Source: Emiliania huxleyi CCMP1516
Taxonomy: Eukaryota > Haptophyta > Isochrysidales > Noelaerhabdaceae
Reading direction: 5' to 3'
DNA length: 64,000 nucleotides
NCBI RefSeq assembly: GCF_000372725.1
Contig: NW_005199159.1
Location: 3,011-67,010, forward strand
The position numbers and the translations under genes were made by a program. Below the pieces are notes generated by a model. That model was not told the DNA's origin, searched no databases, and saw only the letters and a program-made list of their open reading frames with translations. Shown here one piece after another: positions 1 to 10,166 of this stretch; within the stretch, counting starts at the first letter, position 1, and every line of letters starts with the position of its first letter.

Positions 1-105
1 TCGATCGCCGTCTTCTGCTTCTCTTCTCGGGCCCCGTCGGACTCCGACTCCCTTCTCCGACCCGCTTCTCTCCCCCGTGCCGCCCCCCCCCCCTCGCGAG
101 AGCAG

Positions 106-347
106 GGGCTCGCCGTCGGGCTCGTCCAGCGGATGGTGACTGAGGAGGTCCTCTCGCCGGAGCAGCTCTGCCTCGGCCGCCAGCGAGCCGCCGAGGGACG
201 CGAGAGGGAGGAGGCCGCACCGCCCGCTCCCCCCTCCCCCGACCCGGCCCGGCCCTCCCTCTCCTCCTAGGCGCCGAGGACCTTCGCCTCGACAACCCGC
301 GCGCGCCGGAGCTGATCGCCGACTTCCTCGAGCGCCTCCCCGGGTGA
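106..347 (+). CDS. 3' end of an MA3-domain-like protein (partial)
   Basis: Partial gene whose upstream part lies left of the window. After an acceptor-like ...GAGAGCAG at 105 the frame reads GLVQRMVTEEVLSPEQLC, then after a second acceptor (CTCCTAG, 264-270) it reads AEDLRLDNPRAPELIADFLE and stops at 345-347. A segment of the form D..NAPEL...F..R near the end is typical of MA3 domains (PDCD4, eIF4G C-terminus), which bind eIF4A. The intron would be about 170-270 with a GC donor, joined as T|GC. A sequence close to the start of the last exon (GCCGCCGAGGGAC, near 179-191) occurs inside the intron, the duplication pattern seen in other introns of this window. Family assignment rests on about 45 residues and is tentative. 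Confidence 0.4.
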
Positions 348-1310
348 GAGCCCGGGGCACCGCGAGGCCCACACGCGTCCGCGTGCGAGGGCACATTGAC
401 CGGCCGGCACGCTTGGGGCTTGGCGAACGGCGAGGCCGACGGGGCCGCGCATGTCCATCAGGCATGTGCGATTGGGCTTGCCATGGTGCATACGCGCATT
501 CGAGATTCGTCCCTGTCTTGAAAAAAATACTACGGGATATTTGGCCAGGGCCCAGGCCGGGCTACTGCGCCTTCTCGTGGAGCACTCCTGTACGGCTTAC
601 GCGTTACGGCTCACGGCTCACCTTCGCAGTTCGCACGACGCAGCAAAAAAATTAAATATTCTTAGCTTCGCCCTTGCCTCCGACGCTAGAGACAGTCACC
701 ACGGATACATACGTCCGTGGGAGTGCCCCCCTCCCCCACCTGCCCTGCTTACACAGGATAGCATGCCCCGAGAACGGCGGCATTTGGCGGGGGTAACCTG
801 GGAAGGAGGTTTGGTTGTGCTTTCTTTTTTTGCTCTCGAGGGAATGTTCTCTCGACGCCACTGGCCTTCTGAGGTTTCGTACTGGTGACGTCCTTCTTGG
901 CACTTCGGGCGTCGGTGTGTGTGGTGAATTCCCTCGGTTTTTAATGTGTTTTTTATTTATTATTTTTGGCTATATCATCGGACGTTGAGTGGGCACCATC
1001 TCCAGTCCATCATCTACGATGCCAACCCGAGCCGTCTGCCGCTCGAGGATCGAGTGGCCTCCGGATCGAATCGGCACCTTGACCCTTATAATTTTTTTCA
1101 CATCTTGAGCGGGCCCAATTTTGCTCAGATGTACCTCCGAATTCGAACTCACGTCATCACGCTTAGCGCTTGGTGTGTGTCCGTTTTTCGTCACGGGTGT
1201 TCGCACGACGCAGCAGAGCCGCGACCTGTTCGAGCTCAGTCCCTTTCCCTCATGCTGCCGTGCGCCTCATACAACCGAGCCCCACCGTCGCCGACCCCCA
1301 CCATGAAGCT
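348..1310. other. intergenic, no supported gene
   Basis: No reading frame here shows recognisable protein-like composition or a family motif. The AT content is higher than in neighbouring genes (T-rich runs at 650-960 and 1080-1100). The 15-mer GATTCGTCCCTGTCT at about 507-521 also occurs in the terminal repeat of the element at 10599. The stretch lies between the 3' ends of two convergent genes. Confidence 0.5.
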
Positions 1311-2587
1311 TCAGGCCGGCCCGCGCTCCGCGATGCTCGCCTGCAGCCGCGCCACGTCGGCGCTGGCTGGGTTCGCCGCCGCCGCCCGCTCGGCCGCCGC
1401 AGCAGCCTCGCCGACGCGCCCCAGCGCCAGCAGCGCCTGCGCGCGGCGGTAGAGCGGCTTGGCGGCGCCGGGCGAGAGGAGCAGCGCCTCGTCCGCGTGC
1501 GAGAGCGCGTCCGCCGGCCGATCCGCCTTGAGCTCGCAGCCGGCCAAGTTGTTGCGCAGCGCGAGGGTCAGCGCGCGCGACGCGTCGCCTCCGCCTCCCC
1601 CGCCGCCCGCTGCCATGCCGAGCGCGCGCGCGTACGCGGCGCACGCCTCCTTGGTCCGCCCGGCGGAGAAGAGCGAGTTGCCCTCCTCCTTGAGCGACGC
1701 GGCGCCGGCGAGCGGGTCGGCGGGAGGCGCAGCGGAGGCGGCGGCAGAGGCGGCGGAGGGGGCAGCGTCGCGCGCTTGGTGGCGGAAGGAGATGAGCTCG
1801 ACCTGGGCCTGCACGGGCCCGCCGCCGCCGCGCGAGGGCGCGAGGAGCGGCTCGAGAGCGGCTTGCTCTTGCGAGAGAGAGACGCGCGCGAGCTCGCCCC
1901 GCCGCATCGAGTGGAGGGCGAGGCGCAGCGCGTCGCCCACGACGCGGCCGTCGTCGATGCCGACGGAGAGGGCGCCGTCCCTCCCGACCGCGTCGCCGCC
2001 GAGCGCCGCCGCCGCCGCCGGCACCAGCGAGGCGTTGGCGAGCGACGGCGAGCCGAGCCTCACCTAGGAAGGTTCAGAGAAGGTTCAGAGAAGGTTCTGA
2101 CCTTCCTAGGCGTGAGAGCCGAGCCTCACCGTCAGCGTCGCCCCGCGCGCGGGCGTCTCCCTCCCCTTGCCGGGCGAGAGGACGCGCTTGAGGACGGAGC
2201 GGCCGCCGTCGGAAGAGAGGTCCTCAACCTCGGCCACGGCGTGGAGGTGCAGCTCGAGCCCCAGCGGCCCCGGGCACCCTCCGCCCGCCGCGACGAAGAA
2301 GGCTGCCCGCTCGCCCGCCCGCATCGACCCAATCGCGAGAGGAGCCGCGTCGAGGCCGAGGACGCTGCCCGCCTGGTGCAGAGGGAGCTCGAGCCGCTCG
2401 TAGCGCTGCTCCTCGCCCACGCAGCCCGCCACGCCCGCCCGCCCGCCCTCTGGCGGCCGCACCACCGCGGTGAGCATCACGTCGTCTGCGCCGCTCGGCT
2501 GCGCCGCGCCGGCGGCCGGCGGCTCGACAACCTCCTTTGCGACGCCCGCCAGCATGATGGGCCAGCGTTTGCGGCCGGTGCCGACGA

Positions 2588-2619
<32 letters not shown>

Positions 2620-2969
2620 AGCGGGCACACTTCGCAGCCGTCGGAACGGGCCGGCAGCGTGCGCTGGCCCAACGCCGCCTCGAGCTGCCTCGCCGCGTCC
2701 TCGTGCGCCTCGCGGCACGCGGCGTGACTGCGCTCCGAGGCCGTGACGAGGCTGGCGGAGGAGGCCTCGAGCGCTCGCCAGTGCTCCACCTGCTGCTGTC
2801 TGCGCGCCAGCTCCTCGCGCAGCTCCTCGAGCTGCATGCGCACGCTCGCTCCCGCGGCAGCGCAGTCGTCAGCGGCGCCGGGCCGCTCGAGGTGCGTCGC
2901 CGCGAGCGCGGCAGCGGCGGCGAGCAGAGCCGCCACCAGCAGCGCCGCAGACGTGGCCTCCGTACGCAT
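1311..2969 (-). CDS. membrane-anchored FKBP-like / TPR co-chaperone-like protein
   Basis: Two exons, 2969-2130 and 2063-1311, join in phase 0 and give about 530 aa. The start at 2969 (MRTEATSAALLVAALLAAAA) opens directly into a hydrophobic signal-anchor, so an ER or other endomembrane location is likely. A short coiled coil follows (MQLEELREELARRQQQ), then a Pro run, then two FKBP-like repeats (DVMLTAVVRPPEGG..., SMRAGERAAFFVAAGGGC; second repeat SVGIDDGRVVGDAL...MRRGELARVSL). The C-terminus is a three-unit TPR (AASLKEEGNSLFSAGRTKEA, LRNNLAGCELKADRPADAL, AKPLYRRAQALLALGRVGEA). FKBP plus C-terminal TPR is the architecture of FKBP5/ROF1-type peptidyl-prolyl isomerases that dock Hsp90. The FKBP active-site aromatics are not obvious, so the domains may be non-catalytic. 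The single 66 nt intron is an introner-like insertion. Confidence 0.65.
2064..2129 (-). mobile_element. introner-like intron, AACCTTCT family, with TIRs
   Basis: A 66 nt GT-AG intron of the FKBP/TPR gene. The intron begins GTGAGGCTCGGCTC (- strand) and the next exon begins with the same 14 bases. Between the copies is a 48 bp palindromic element (2063-2110) with 11 bp inverted ends CCTAGGAAGGT / ACCTTCCTAGG, and inside it three GAACCTTC units at 11 bp period. A related filler with the same 11 bp period lies in a Lon intron (45051-45085). The duplicated exon sequence supplies the donor site and the element supplies the acceptor. Confidence 0.75.
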
Positions 2970-3230
2970 CCGTTTCTCGAAGAGAGCTGTGCTCGCCCAG
3001 CACGCAAGCACCGGCCAAAAAAGGAATTCTTTTTGCACCACCTTCCCCACGTGTGGGTGAGCCCTGGCCCAGCCCCCCTTGTTTGGTTTGTCTGTTTTCT
3101 TTATTTCTTTTACCCTACCCCACGGCATACATGCAGGCATAGCGCCTACCCCCTACCCCCCTACTCACAGGATGTTAGTCATTACAAGAAACAGGCTCGC
3201 GGCAGGTGCCTGCCAAGCGGCCGTGGGCTC

Positions 3231-3395
3231 TCAGGTAGGCTCTGGGGTGCTCTGGGGTGCTCTGGGGCCACTCGGGACCGCTCGGGACCGCTCGGGACCG
3301 CTCGGGACCGCTCGGGACCGCTCGGGACCGCTCGGGACCGCTCGGGACCGCTCGGGACCGCTCGGGACCGCTCGGCCTCGCTCGGCCTCGCTCGG
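3231..3395. repeat. decamer array (GGGACCGCTC)n, left
   Basis: Roughly eleven copies of the 10-mer GGGACCGCTC, with variant units TCTGGGGTGC on the left and GGCCTCGCTC on the right. The array opens reading frames on both strands (SGPERSRAVP-type repeats) that are artefacts of the repeat. It sits just inside the left end of the transposon. Confidence 0.85.
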
Positions 3396-3501
3396 GGGCG
3401 CGGCTGGGACATTTGCGGCCCGCCTCCGGCTGGCTGGGCTGCACGGCTGGGCGGCGCGGAGGTGCTGCAGTGTGAGAAGAAATTGTAAACAATTCATGAG
3501 A

Positions 3502-3925
3502 TTAGCAGCAATAACAGCAAAGCACTATGGAAACTGCGCCGCAATGTGCGGCGGGCACCGGCCACGGGCCAAACACATCATACCTAGGTCCCTTCATACG
3601 CTCCTGGAGCCCAACCATGTGCGCCGCGATCTTCATGACCGCGGCAAGCAGGGTGAACGAGCCGCGCCACGTAGTGCACAGAGCCATACGGTTGTCCACT
3701 ACCTGGCCAATGAGGTGCTCCACACGCCCACGGTAGTGCTGCACCGTCTTGTTGAACCGTTGTTTCTCGAGGGACAGGTTCCGGCCCTTCCATTCTGTGA
3801 TGATCTGCCGCTGCCCGACGTAAGCCTTGCTTGTCCCCAAGACCATACTCCCATGGCTTGATCCGCGCCTGCAGGAAGCTGGCCCAAGCGCCGCGCCCCC
3901 GCCGGTCGAACTTTAGCATCTAGGC
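3502..3925 (-). pseudogene. DDE transposase remnant (PIF/Harbinger, DDE_Tnp_4 type)
   Basis: The frame at 3846-3502 contains KQRFNKTVQHYRGRVEHLIG followed by LLAAVMKIAAHMVGLQERM. An N-at-helix-start, R..VEH.IG.. pattern is the conserved C-terminal end of PIF/Harbinger-type DDE transposases. Upstream sequence continues in a different frame (FDRRGRGAWASFLQARIKPW, to about 3919), so the gene is frameshifted as well as truncated. It lies inside the TIR element, which it presumably once mobilised. Confidence 0.65.
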
Positions 3926-3927
3926 CG

Positions 3928-4033
3928 TTGGGACAGCTCGGGACGGCTCGGGACGGCTCGGGACGGCTCGGGTCCCTCGGGTCCCTCGGGACCGCTCGGG
4001 ACCGCTCGGGACCGCTCGGGACCGCTCGGACAC
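3928..4033. repeat. decamer array (GGGACCGCTC)n, right
   Basis: About ten copies of the same 10-mer as the left array and in the same orientation, with GGGACGGCTC and GGGTCCCTC variants. It lies between the transposase remnant and the right terminal repeat. Confidence 0.85.
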
Positions 4034-4535
4034 TTTCGAACATTGCTACACTCCGTTGTGACCGTGCATCCATGCATCCAGGAGTGCCAGAGACACTTAG
4101 CAAGGAGGCTTTGCAGCGTGTTTCTTGTAATGACCAACATCCACAGGTCTCCAGAAGATTGCTGACGGGTCGTACAAAGATAAGCGAGCTAGGGGTCTTC
4201 TTCCAATCTGCCAAACGGCAGGCGGCATTTCGGGCAACCTCGCAAGGGGGTACAGCGCGCCTCCTTGGCAGCCGCTCGACCCCGACTCCATGTGTGCCAT
4301 TTGCCGAGCCATTTGCCGAAGAATTTCAGCCCTATTCCAAAAGCAAAAGCAATATCGGACGATGGGTTCGCATCCTCTCTTCACAGCTGCCTGGCTGAAC
4401 AGCATACATGTACATGTGTACTCGAGTACCACCCACACGCTTGCGCGGTCCATCTTGGCCCACCCGGCGAACCTCAGAGGTTCGGCCTGTCCATTCAAGC
4501 TGTCCTGAGGTTCGGCCTGTTCATTCAAGCTGTCC

Positions 4536-6429
4536 ATGAGCGACGCCGCGGTGCGCGCATACCTCGCCGAGCACGGAGCTCCGTCGGCGGCGTCCGCGGC
4601 GCAGCAGGCCGCGCTCGACGCCTGCACCGTCGACCAGGTTCCGATCCTGCAGCTGCTCTATCAGCCGTGCGGCGCCGGCATGCACGGCTTCGCGTGTGGT
4701 GTTCGGTGGGGCGTCGACGAGGAGTTCCTCCCGTCCCCTCGCCGCTGGCTCCGCCAGTGGGGCCGGCCGCACGCGGCGCTTTGCCAGCGCGGCTTCTTTG
4801 CTGCCCTTGCCGCCGTCCTCACGCGCGCCCACTGGGAGCAAGAGTGGGACGCGCAGCCCTTTCGCATCGCAGCGGTGCCGCCCCGCACAATGGGCAAGAT
4901 GGTGCATCAGCTGGCGACGGCAAACTACTACCACTTCACCCTTGGCCCGAGGCAGCGGCCGGCGCTGCGCGGCTCGCCTGCGCCCGGCTCGCGCTTCCGG
5001 CCGCTTCCCCAGCCGGGCTTCCGGTGGAACGTGCTCGACTTTGGCGGGGGCGGGCGCGAGGAGATCGACTTTGAGCGGCTCAGCAGCATGCCCGGCAACG
5101 TCTTCTCCCGCCCGCTCGCCGCGGGCCGCCGCTGCGCCGCCGTCCGCGCCGCGTGGCACTGCCTCTGGCACCGCTTCCCGAGCCAGCCCCTCCCGCACGC
5201 GCCTGCGAGAGGGACGGCGGTGGCGCAGGCGGCGGAGGCGCTCTACAACGCCTCCCTCGCCGGCGAGCAGCCCGGAGGGATGATGCAGTACGTCGCCGCC
5301 ACAAGTGTCTTTGGCGCCTTCACGCAGCCCACACAGGCGCCGCTTGCACGCCCTCGTCCACGGCACACGACAGACGGCACACGACGCACGTCCACGGCAC
5401 ACGCCTCACGACTCACGGTCCACGACTCACGGTCCACGACACACCTCCCTCGCCCTCGCCCGCCACCCGTCCGAGGACGACCTTGGCTCCAGGCCTCGGC
5501 CCCCACCCCGGCCCACGCCCCCCTCCTCGCCCTCCTCGCCCTCCTCGCCCTCCTCAGGCCGTGCGCGACTACCTCGCAGAGCACCTGCGGGCGGTCTGCC
5601 ACGTCGGGGGGCCCTACTGCGGCGGCGGCGGCGGCGACGCGCCCGTCGCGGCGGTGCACGTGCGGCAGGGCGACTCGTGCGACCGCAAGGTGGACGAGCC
5701 AGGCCCGTGGAACGCGATGTGGCGGCCGGACCCGAAGCGGCCGGGCAAGCTCACGCGCGAAGGCGTCGGCCGGCGCTGCTACTCGTGGCGCGTGTACCGC
5801 CAGCAGCTGCAGACCCTCCGCGCAAAGTACGGCGTGCGGACGGTGCTGCTCGCCACCGACGACCACACCGGCGAGGTCGTGCGCGCGCTGCAGGGCGAAC
5901 GCGACTTCAACTGGGTCCCCGTCTCGCCCCGCTTCGCCGACAGCAGCTCCGCTGCCGGTCGACGAGTGATCAGCCGGTCGACCCCGCTCTAGGTCTACCT
6001 CGACTACCCGCGGCAGCAGTTCCGCAAGCGCGCGTGGATGGAGTTCCGGTCCGACCTCGACGAGAACGCGCCCTTCTCGCTCGCGGCGGAGCTCGAGCTC
6101 CTCTCGACCGCAGACCTCTTCGTCGGCAGCATGGGCTCGCACACGTCCCGCTCCGTTTACATGCGGATGGTCTCCTCCTCGCGCACCTCCCAGCTACCGC
6201 CCTTCATCTCGGTCGACGGGTACGGACTCTGCTGCGACTTCACCGAGGAGTGTGGTGTGAACAGCGTCTCTTCACACCTCTAGCTGTGAACAGGTACGGA
6301 CTCTGCTGCGACTTCACCGAGGAGTGCACGCGCGAGCAGGTTCGCGGCCGCGCCCGGCCGGTGCGCGAGTGCATCTACCGATTCGGCGCGGTGACGGGCG
6401 GGGAGCAGTGGATGTACCACCGGGGGTGA
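4536..6429 (+). CDS. fucosyltransferase-like (GT23/FUT8-like) glycosyltransferase
   Basis: Four exons (4536-5336, 5558-5950, 5993-6219, 6294-6429) join in frame to about 518 aa. Exon 2 carries VAAVHVRQGDSCD, the sugar-nucleotide-binding HxRxxD-type motif of FUT8/NodZ enzymes, and the later part has ELLSTADLFVGSMGSHTSRS, which matches the family's acceptor-side S/T-rich loop. The expected role is transfer of fucose from GDP-fucose to a glycan, probably in the Golgi, although no clear signal anchor is seen with the chosen start MSDAAVRAYLAEHG. The first two introns are GC-AG. The first (5337-5557) is filled with short CACGACACG-type repeats. The last (6220-6293) is introner-like, with a 33 bp exon duplication. 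GT23 rather than another fucosyltransferase family is an inference. Confidence 0.65.
6220..6293 (+). mobile_element. introner-like intron, AGCTGTGAACAG family
   Basis: A 74 nt GT-AG intron. Its first 33 bases (6220-6252, starting GTACGGACTCTGCTGCGACT) are identical to the first 33 bases of the following exon (6294-6326). The remaining 41 bases are filler that ends in AGCTGTGAACAG. The last 28 bases match 27 of 28 bases at the end of a Lon intron (45417-45444). The filler contains short inverted repeats (GTGTGAA/TTCACAC and TTCACA/TGTGAA). Confidence 0.8.
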
Positions 6430-6634
6430 GGTCTCAGCGACCGGCGATGTGTGTGAAAATGGGTTGAGAGGCGGGCAGAGCGCCTGTCTCAGCGGCGGCC
6501 GGCGGGGTCCTTCGTCGTCAGCACACTCCTCTATACCTCTCTTCTACCGAGGAAGGAGAGAAGAAAAACACCGCGCCGCGACTCGACTGTCTCAATCGCC
6601 GCACGGCGCGCGGCGGCGACCGCCAGCTTCACAT

Positions 6635-7210
6635 ATGCAGTGCGCCGTGTGTCCTTCCAGCCCCGCAGCGATGGCTCTGAGCCTACCCTGCAGCCACGTG
6701 ATGTGCGCCTCGTGTGCGGCGTCGGCGCTGGGCCGCACACGCCGCTGTCCTGTGTGTGACGCAACCGCCACGTCAGCAGCGCCTGCAGAGCCGTCAGCGA
6801 GCACAGTTGTCATCAAGCACAATGGCGCCGCCTTTACTCTCGGCGTCGTGGACGATGAGCCGCTCTATCCGCTGTGCGTCTCTGTGTGGCGCTACCCCGC
6901 TGGCCGCGTCAAGCTCATCTCGCGCGGCACGGTGCTAAAGCGGGAGGAGGCGCGTGCAGTCCCAGGCATGGTGCTGCAGTTGATGGCATCCAGCGGCGCG
7001 ATCGAGCCAGTCGCGATCCCTAGACTGCGGGTGCGATCCGCGGAGTGGTGGGAGGCGGCCACCGGCTTCCTGCGAGCGACGTGGACGGCACTGCCCGCCC
7101 GCGGCCACTGGCTGTCGTGGATGTGGCGGTTGGTGAGTACCGTCACCCTCTTCTTTCGCTCCCTCATCGCACCGATGCCTCCGCCGGCACCTCGCGAAGG
7201 GCCGCGGTAG
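6635..7210 (+). CDS. RING-type zinc finger protein with ubiquitin-like domain
   Basis: Intronless, 191 aa. A compact RING finger lies at residues about 3-43 (CAVC ... CSHVMCASC ... CPVC), the cross-brace used by E3 ubiquitin ligases to bind E2. Residues about 58-120 (TVVIKHNGAAFTLGV ... AGRVKLISRGTVLKREEARA) have the shape of a ubiquitin-like fold, including the K-L-I-x-x-G-x-x-L stretch. The C-terminal third is hydrophobic and Trp-rich (SWMWRLVSTVTLFFRSLIAP), so it may be a membrane anchor. The start ATG at 6635 is the last one before the RING cysteines. Probable role: membrane-linked E3 ligase; substrate unknown. Confidence 0.65.
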   Translation: MQCAVCPSSPAAMALSLPCSHVMCASCAASALGRTRRCPVCDATATSAAPAEPSASTVVIKHNGAAFTLGVVDDEPLYPLCVSVWRYPAGRVKLISRGTVLKREEARAVPGMVLQLMASSGAIEPVAIPRLRVRSAEWWEAATGFLRATWTALPARGHWLSWMWRLVSTVTLFFRSLIAPMPPPAPREGPR

Positions 7211-7699
7211 GGGAGATATTGCAGTCGCAGTGGCCGCCCTGCGCGTGAGCGTTTTCGCGCGGCTGCGAGAGCCTCTCAGCCGCGCGCGTACTTTTCTCGA
7301 ATCACAGTCAGCCGCGCTCGCGCCCTAGTGGCGCGTTCGAGAGATTTTGCATTTTCCTTGGTATGCCTCGTTGAGCACCGCCGTGTACGAGGCGATAACA
7401 CATGAGACATGTGTACGTTGGGCTTGGCGCGCTTCCTTGCGCCCCGTATCTAGGGGTTCACATCAAGAGCCGTACGCTCGTTTTACTTCGTGATTTTCTC
7501 GAGACGTCCCGACACGTGTGTGGGTGCCCCCCCCCAAACGCCCCAAATCCATAATGGTTTATTTCATGCCACCAATCTCGTCGCACTCGCCGACTCTGTC
7601 GACTCTCGCGCTCAAACTCTCCACAACCACTCTCGACAGTACCACCGGTATACACATAATGATTCACATACGTGATATGAGTCTTCACGCAGACAGCAA
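7211..7699. other. intergenic, no supported gene
   Basis: Between the convergent RING and ADP-ribosyltransferase-like genes. No coding pattern, repeat array or RNA gene is evident. Confidence 0.5.
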
Positions 7700-9566
7700 C
7701 TAGCTCGAGAACCTCGGCTCGACCTCCACAATCTCAAAGTGAATGCCCGCGATGGTGTGTGCCTCGCGCCGCCCCGTCGGGCTCAGGAAGGTCAGTGGCG
7801 GGTAGCACCACTCGGCCTCGCCGGGGAAGCAGCTCAGGAAGCTCAGGTTTGCGCCGCGGTCGATAAAAGATCGCGCGACAATCTTAAAAAGCAGGGCGTG
7901 CATGGTGTCGCCCTGCGCATGCCCGAGCGCGTACTGCACTGCCACCAACAAAGAAGTGGTCCCGCTCATCGGGGCGAGCTCGGTGCCGCCCTTGGCGAAG
8001 AAGTCCACCTCGCTCTCAACATTGCGCAGACCGCGCCACACGTCGACCGACTCATTGGCGTCGCGGCGAGCGGCCGACACAGCGCGCAGCCGCCTCAGGC
8101 CGTCGGCGATGAAGGAGAGGGTCACAGGGAAGGGATAGGCTTGCTGTTGGCACCCCTTGGAGTCTCGCTTCTCCTGCTTGCGGAGCAGGCTGTTGATGCT
8201 GCGGAAGGCAACCGCGAGGTGTAAAGACGCAGCGCGGCGACGTGGTGCGGTCTCAACCCAGCTAGCAGCGCGTTGGGGTCGTCGCAGAAATCGGCCAACG
8301 CGAGGCCAATGGGACGCCCCTCGTCCATAAACCCGTTGGGCCACCTGCGGTGCGCGAGGTCGCCGGTCCGCCCGTGCAGCACGTAGTGGAGGCACAGCCG
8401 GTCATCCTCCGTCCCGTGCTGCAGAAACTCGCGCTCGATGCTAGCGACTCCCTCGCTCATCCCCGCCCACACCTCCTCCTCGGGCACATTACAGAAGGCT
8501 ATGACACCGAGGGCAGCGTCGACCGGCCGCCCAGTCATGAGGCGGCGAACCTGGAACTTGTTGGAGGCGACAACATGCTGTACATGTGTGTCGTTCGCGA
8601 CAACCTTGGCGCACATGGTAGCGAGGACCGAACTCAGCGGCACGAGCCCCTCCCGCCTCTCGCTCGGATTCGCAACGTGGATGCGCAATGCCAGCGGTGC
8701 AAAGGCACGGGCGCGACGCAGTGCAAACAGAGCGGCGTGCGATGAACCCGGCGATCGTGCAAACGAAGGACGAGTGTGCCGAGAATGATGACATCATTCT
8801 CAACGATGGTGATGAGATGCTTGGCATCAAGGCCATTTTCGGCCATTGCGCTGCAAATCGTGCAGATTTCGAGCGGCGGCGGCGGCGCTGGCGGCGGCGG
8901 TGACGGTGGTGGCGGCGACGGTGGCGGTGGTGTTGGCGCTGGAGGCGGGGGCGGCGTTGGCGGCGGCGACGGTGGCGGCGGCGGCGGCGACGGTGGTGGT
9001 GACGACGGTGGAGACTCAGGAAACCCTGCTGTCGGTGATGGTGATGGTGGTGGCGGCCATGGTGATGGTGGCGACGGCGATGCTGAGGGCGGTGGGGTGT
9101 ACATCGGCGGGTCGCTACCGTCGTTGGGGTCCCCGTTGGGGTCCTGCCATGGCGGTGGGTACGGCGGCAGTGGCGGTTGCTCCAAGTCGCTGACGCTGAG
9201 GCAGTCGGAAGCCTTCAAAGCGTGATCGACCAGAACGCACACGCACGCCACAAGCGCGACGTCGAATATGAGCGTCGCCCAAAGAAAGCGGTAGGTCCTA
9301 TCGCGCAGCACCCATCTGGAAGATGAAATACGGTCTCGGGACAGGGCCGAACCCGTGAGGACAACGAAGAGCAATGAAGCCGGGTTCAGATGACAGCAGG
9401 AGATAAATATGGCGATGGAGACGAGGGACGTGCTCGTCTCGCGCAGGACCCGGAGCCGTTCGACTGGGCACGCCGAATCATGGGGCGACGCCGTGGCGGT
9501 CTCTGCAGCAGTGTGCAATTCGTCATGGACCGCGGACAGCTCAACCTCAGCGTCCGCCGCCGCCAT
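7700..9566 (-). CDS. membrane-anchored, Pro-rich ADP-ribosyltransferase-like protein (frameshifted)
   Basis: Order from the N-terminus: a start at 9566 (MAAADAEVELSAVHDE; 9755 is an alternative), two hydrophobic segments (SLVSIAIFISCCHL..LLFVVL; FLWATLIFDVALVACVCVLV), a (SPPPP)n linker at 9120-8880, and a C-terminal ART-like domain. The ART evidence is the R-S-E triad in order: SVDVWRGLRN, ELAPMSGTTSLLVAVQYALG, and LSCFPGEAEWCYPPLTFLSP. That last motif is like the FPxExExLxPP signature of eukaryotic mono-ADP-ribosyltransferases, which move ADP-ribose from NAD+. The frame changes near 8211-8220 (LRLYT to AFRSINSLLRK), where restoring one base would rejoin the domain, and again near 8690-8780. 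Either these are unrecognised splice junctions or the gene is decayed. Stop at 7700-7702. Confidence 0.55.
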
Positions 9567-9867
9567 ACCGCAGGCCGCAGCAGTTGCTGCTACGGGCGGC
9601 TGCGCTGCTGACGGGCTGCGGGCGGTGTGCGGCGCGTTGGCAATGTGCCCGGCGGTCCGTTCACGTTCACAGTTTGGGATAAGAAACGCTGAAACGCGAC
9701 AGTGGGGGCGAATCACACAGAGGGACGGCGCCTCATCATAAGCAGAACGCCCCACATAACTCGCCGCTACGCGTGAGAGTCTCTTTCCGCGGGTGTGATA
9801 AGTGAATCTTCAACTCGTACCAACCAGTAAAGTAGTCGATCGCTGCAACCTCAGGGCTTCTCGGTAC

Positions 9868-9944
9868 TCTATAAGGCACAAACCTACACAAACCTGCTGC
9901 GCCAACCGCAGCCATGACTATCCCAAAGAGGAGGACAGGTAAGC
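9868..9944 (+). promoter_or_regulatory. possible TATA box, first exon and donor site
   Basis: CTATAAGG at 9868-9875 is followed about 40 bp later by ATGACTATCCCAAAGAGG (9914) and a perfect donor, CAG|GTAAGC, at 9938-9944. This looks like a short first coding exon on the + strand (MTIPKRRTG), but no matching second exon is recognised downstream, so this is only a suggestion. Confidence 0.2.
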
Positions 9945-10166
9945 ACGCCCACTACGTATCCAGTTCGGCGCCGAGCCCAGTTGATCATGGCTCGAGAGCC
10001 GGCGGCACGCGCCCGTCCAGGGGCTGAGCGGGCGGGGCGCTCTGAGCCCGCCGCCTTGGCGATCTTCGTCTTGCAGACCGGGTGGCGGCGGCAGGCGTCC
10101 GAGCTTCGAGCCTCCTCTGCGAGCTCGCCGAGCGTCGCGACGCTGCACTCGCCGCCACGCCGGGAG

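Larger units (their letters stand above)
3170..4142. mobile_element. TIR DNA transposon, degenerate, PIF/Harbinger-like
   Basis: About 973 bp bounded by 24 bp inverted ends with one mismatch (GGATGTTAGTCATTACAAGA at 3170; inverted copy ending at 4142). ACA flanks both ends (3167-3169 and 4143-4145), consistent with a 3 bp target duplication, the size made by PIF/Harbinger transposases. Inside are a C-terminal DDE transposase remnant on the - strand and two arrays of a 10 bp repeat. It carries no intact transposase, so it is non-autonomous. Confidence 0.75.

Noticed and set aside
1170-3488. 772-codon open frame on the + strand
   Set aside because: It is the antisense shadow of the FKBP/TPR gene continued through the decamer array; composition is Arg/Ala-rich throughout with no motif.
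3175-3497. Frames encoding SGPERSRAVP repeats on both strands
   Set aside because: All three frames of both strands are open because of the 10 bp satellite; not evidence of a protein.
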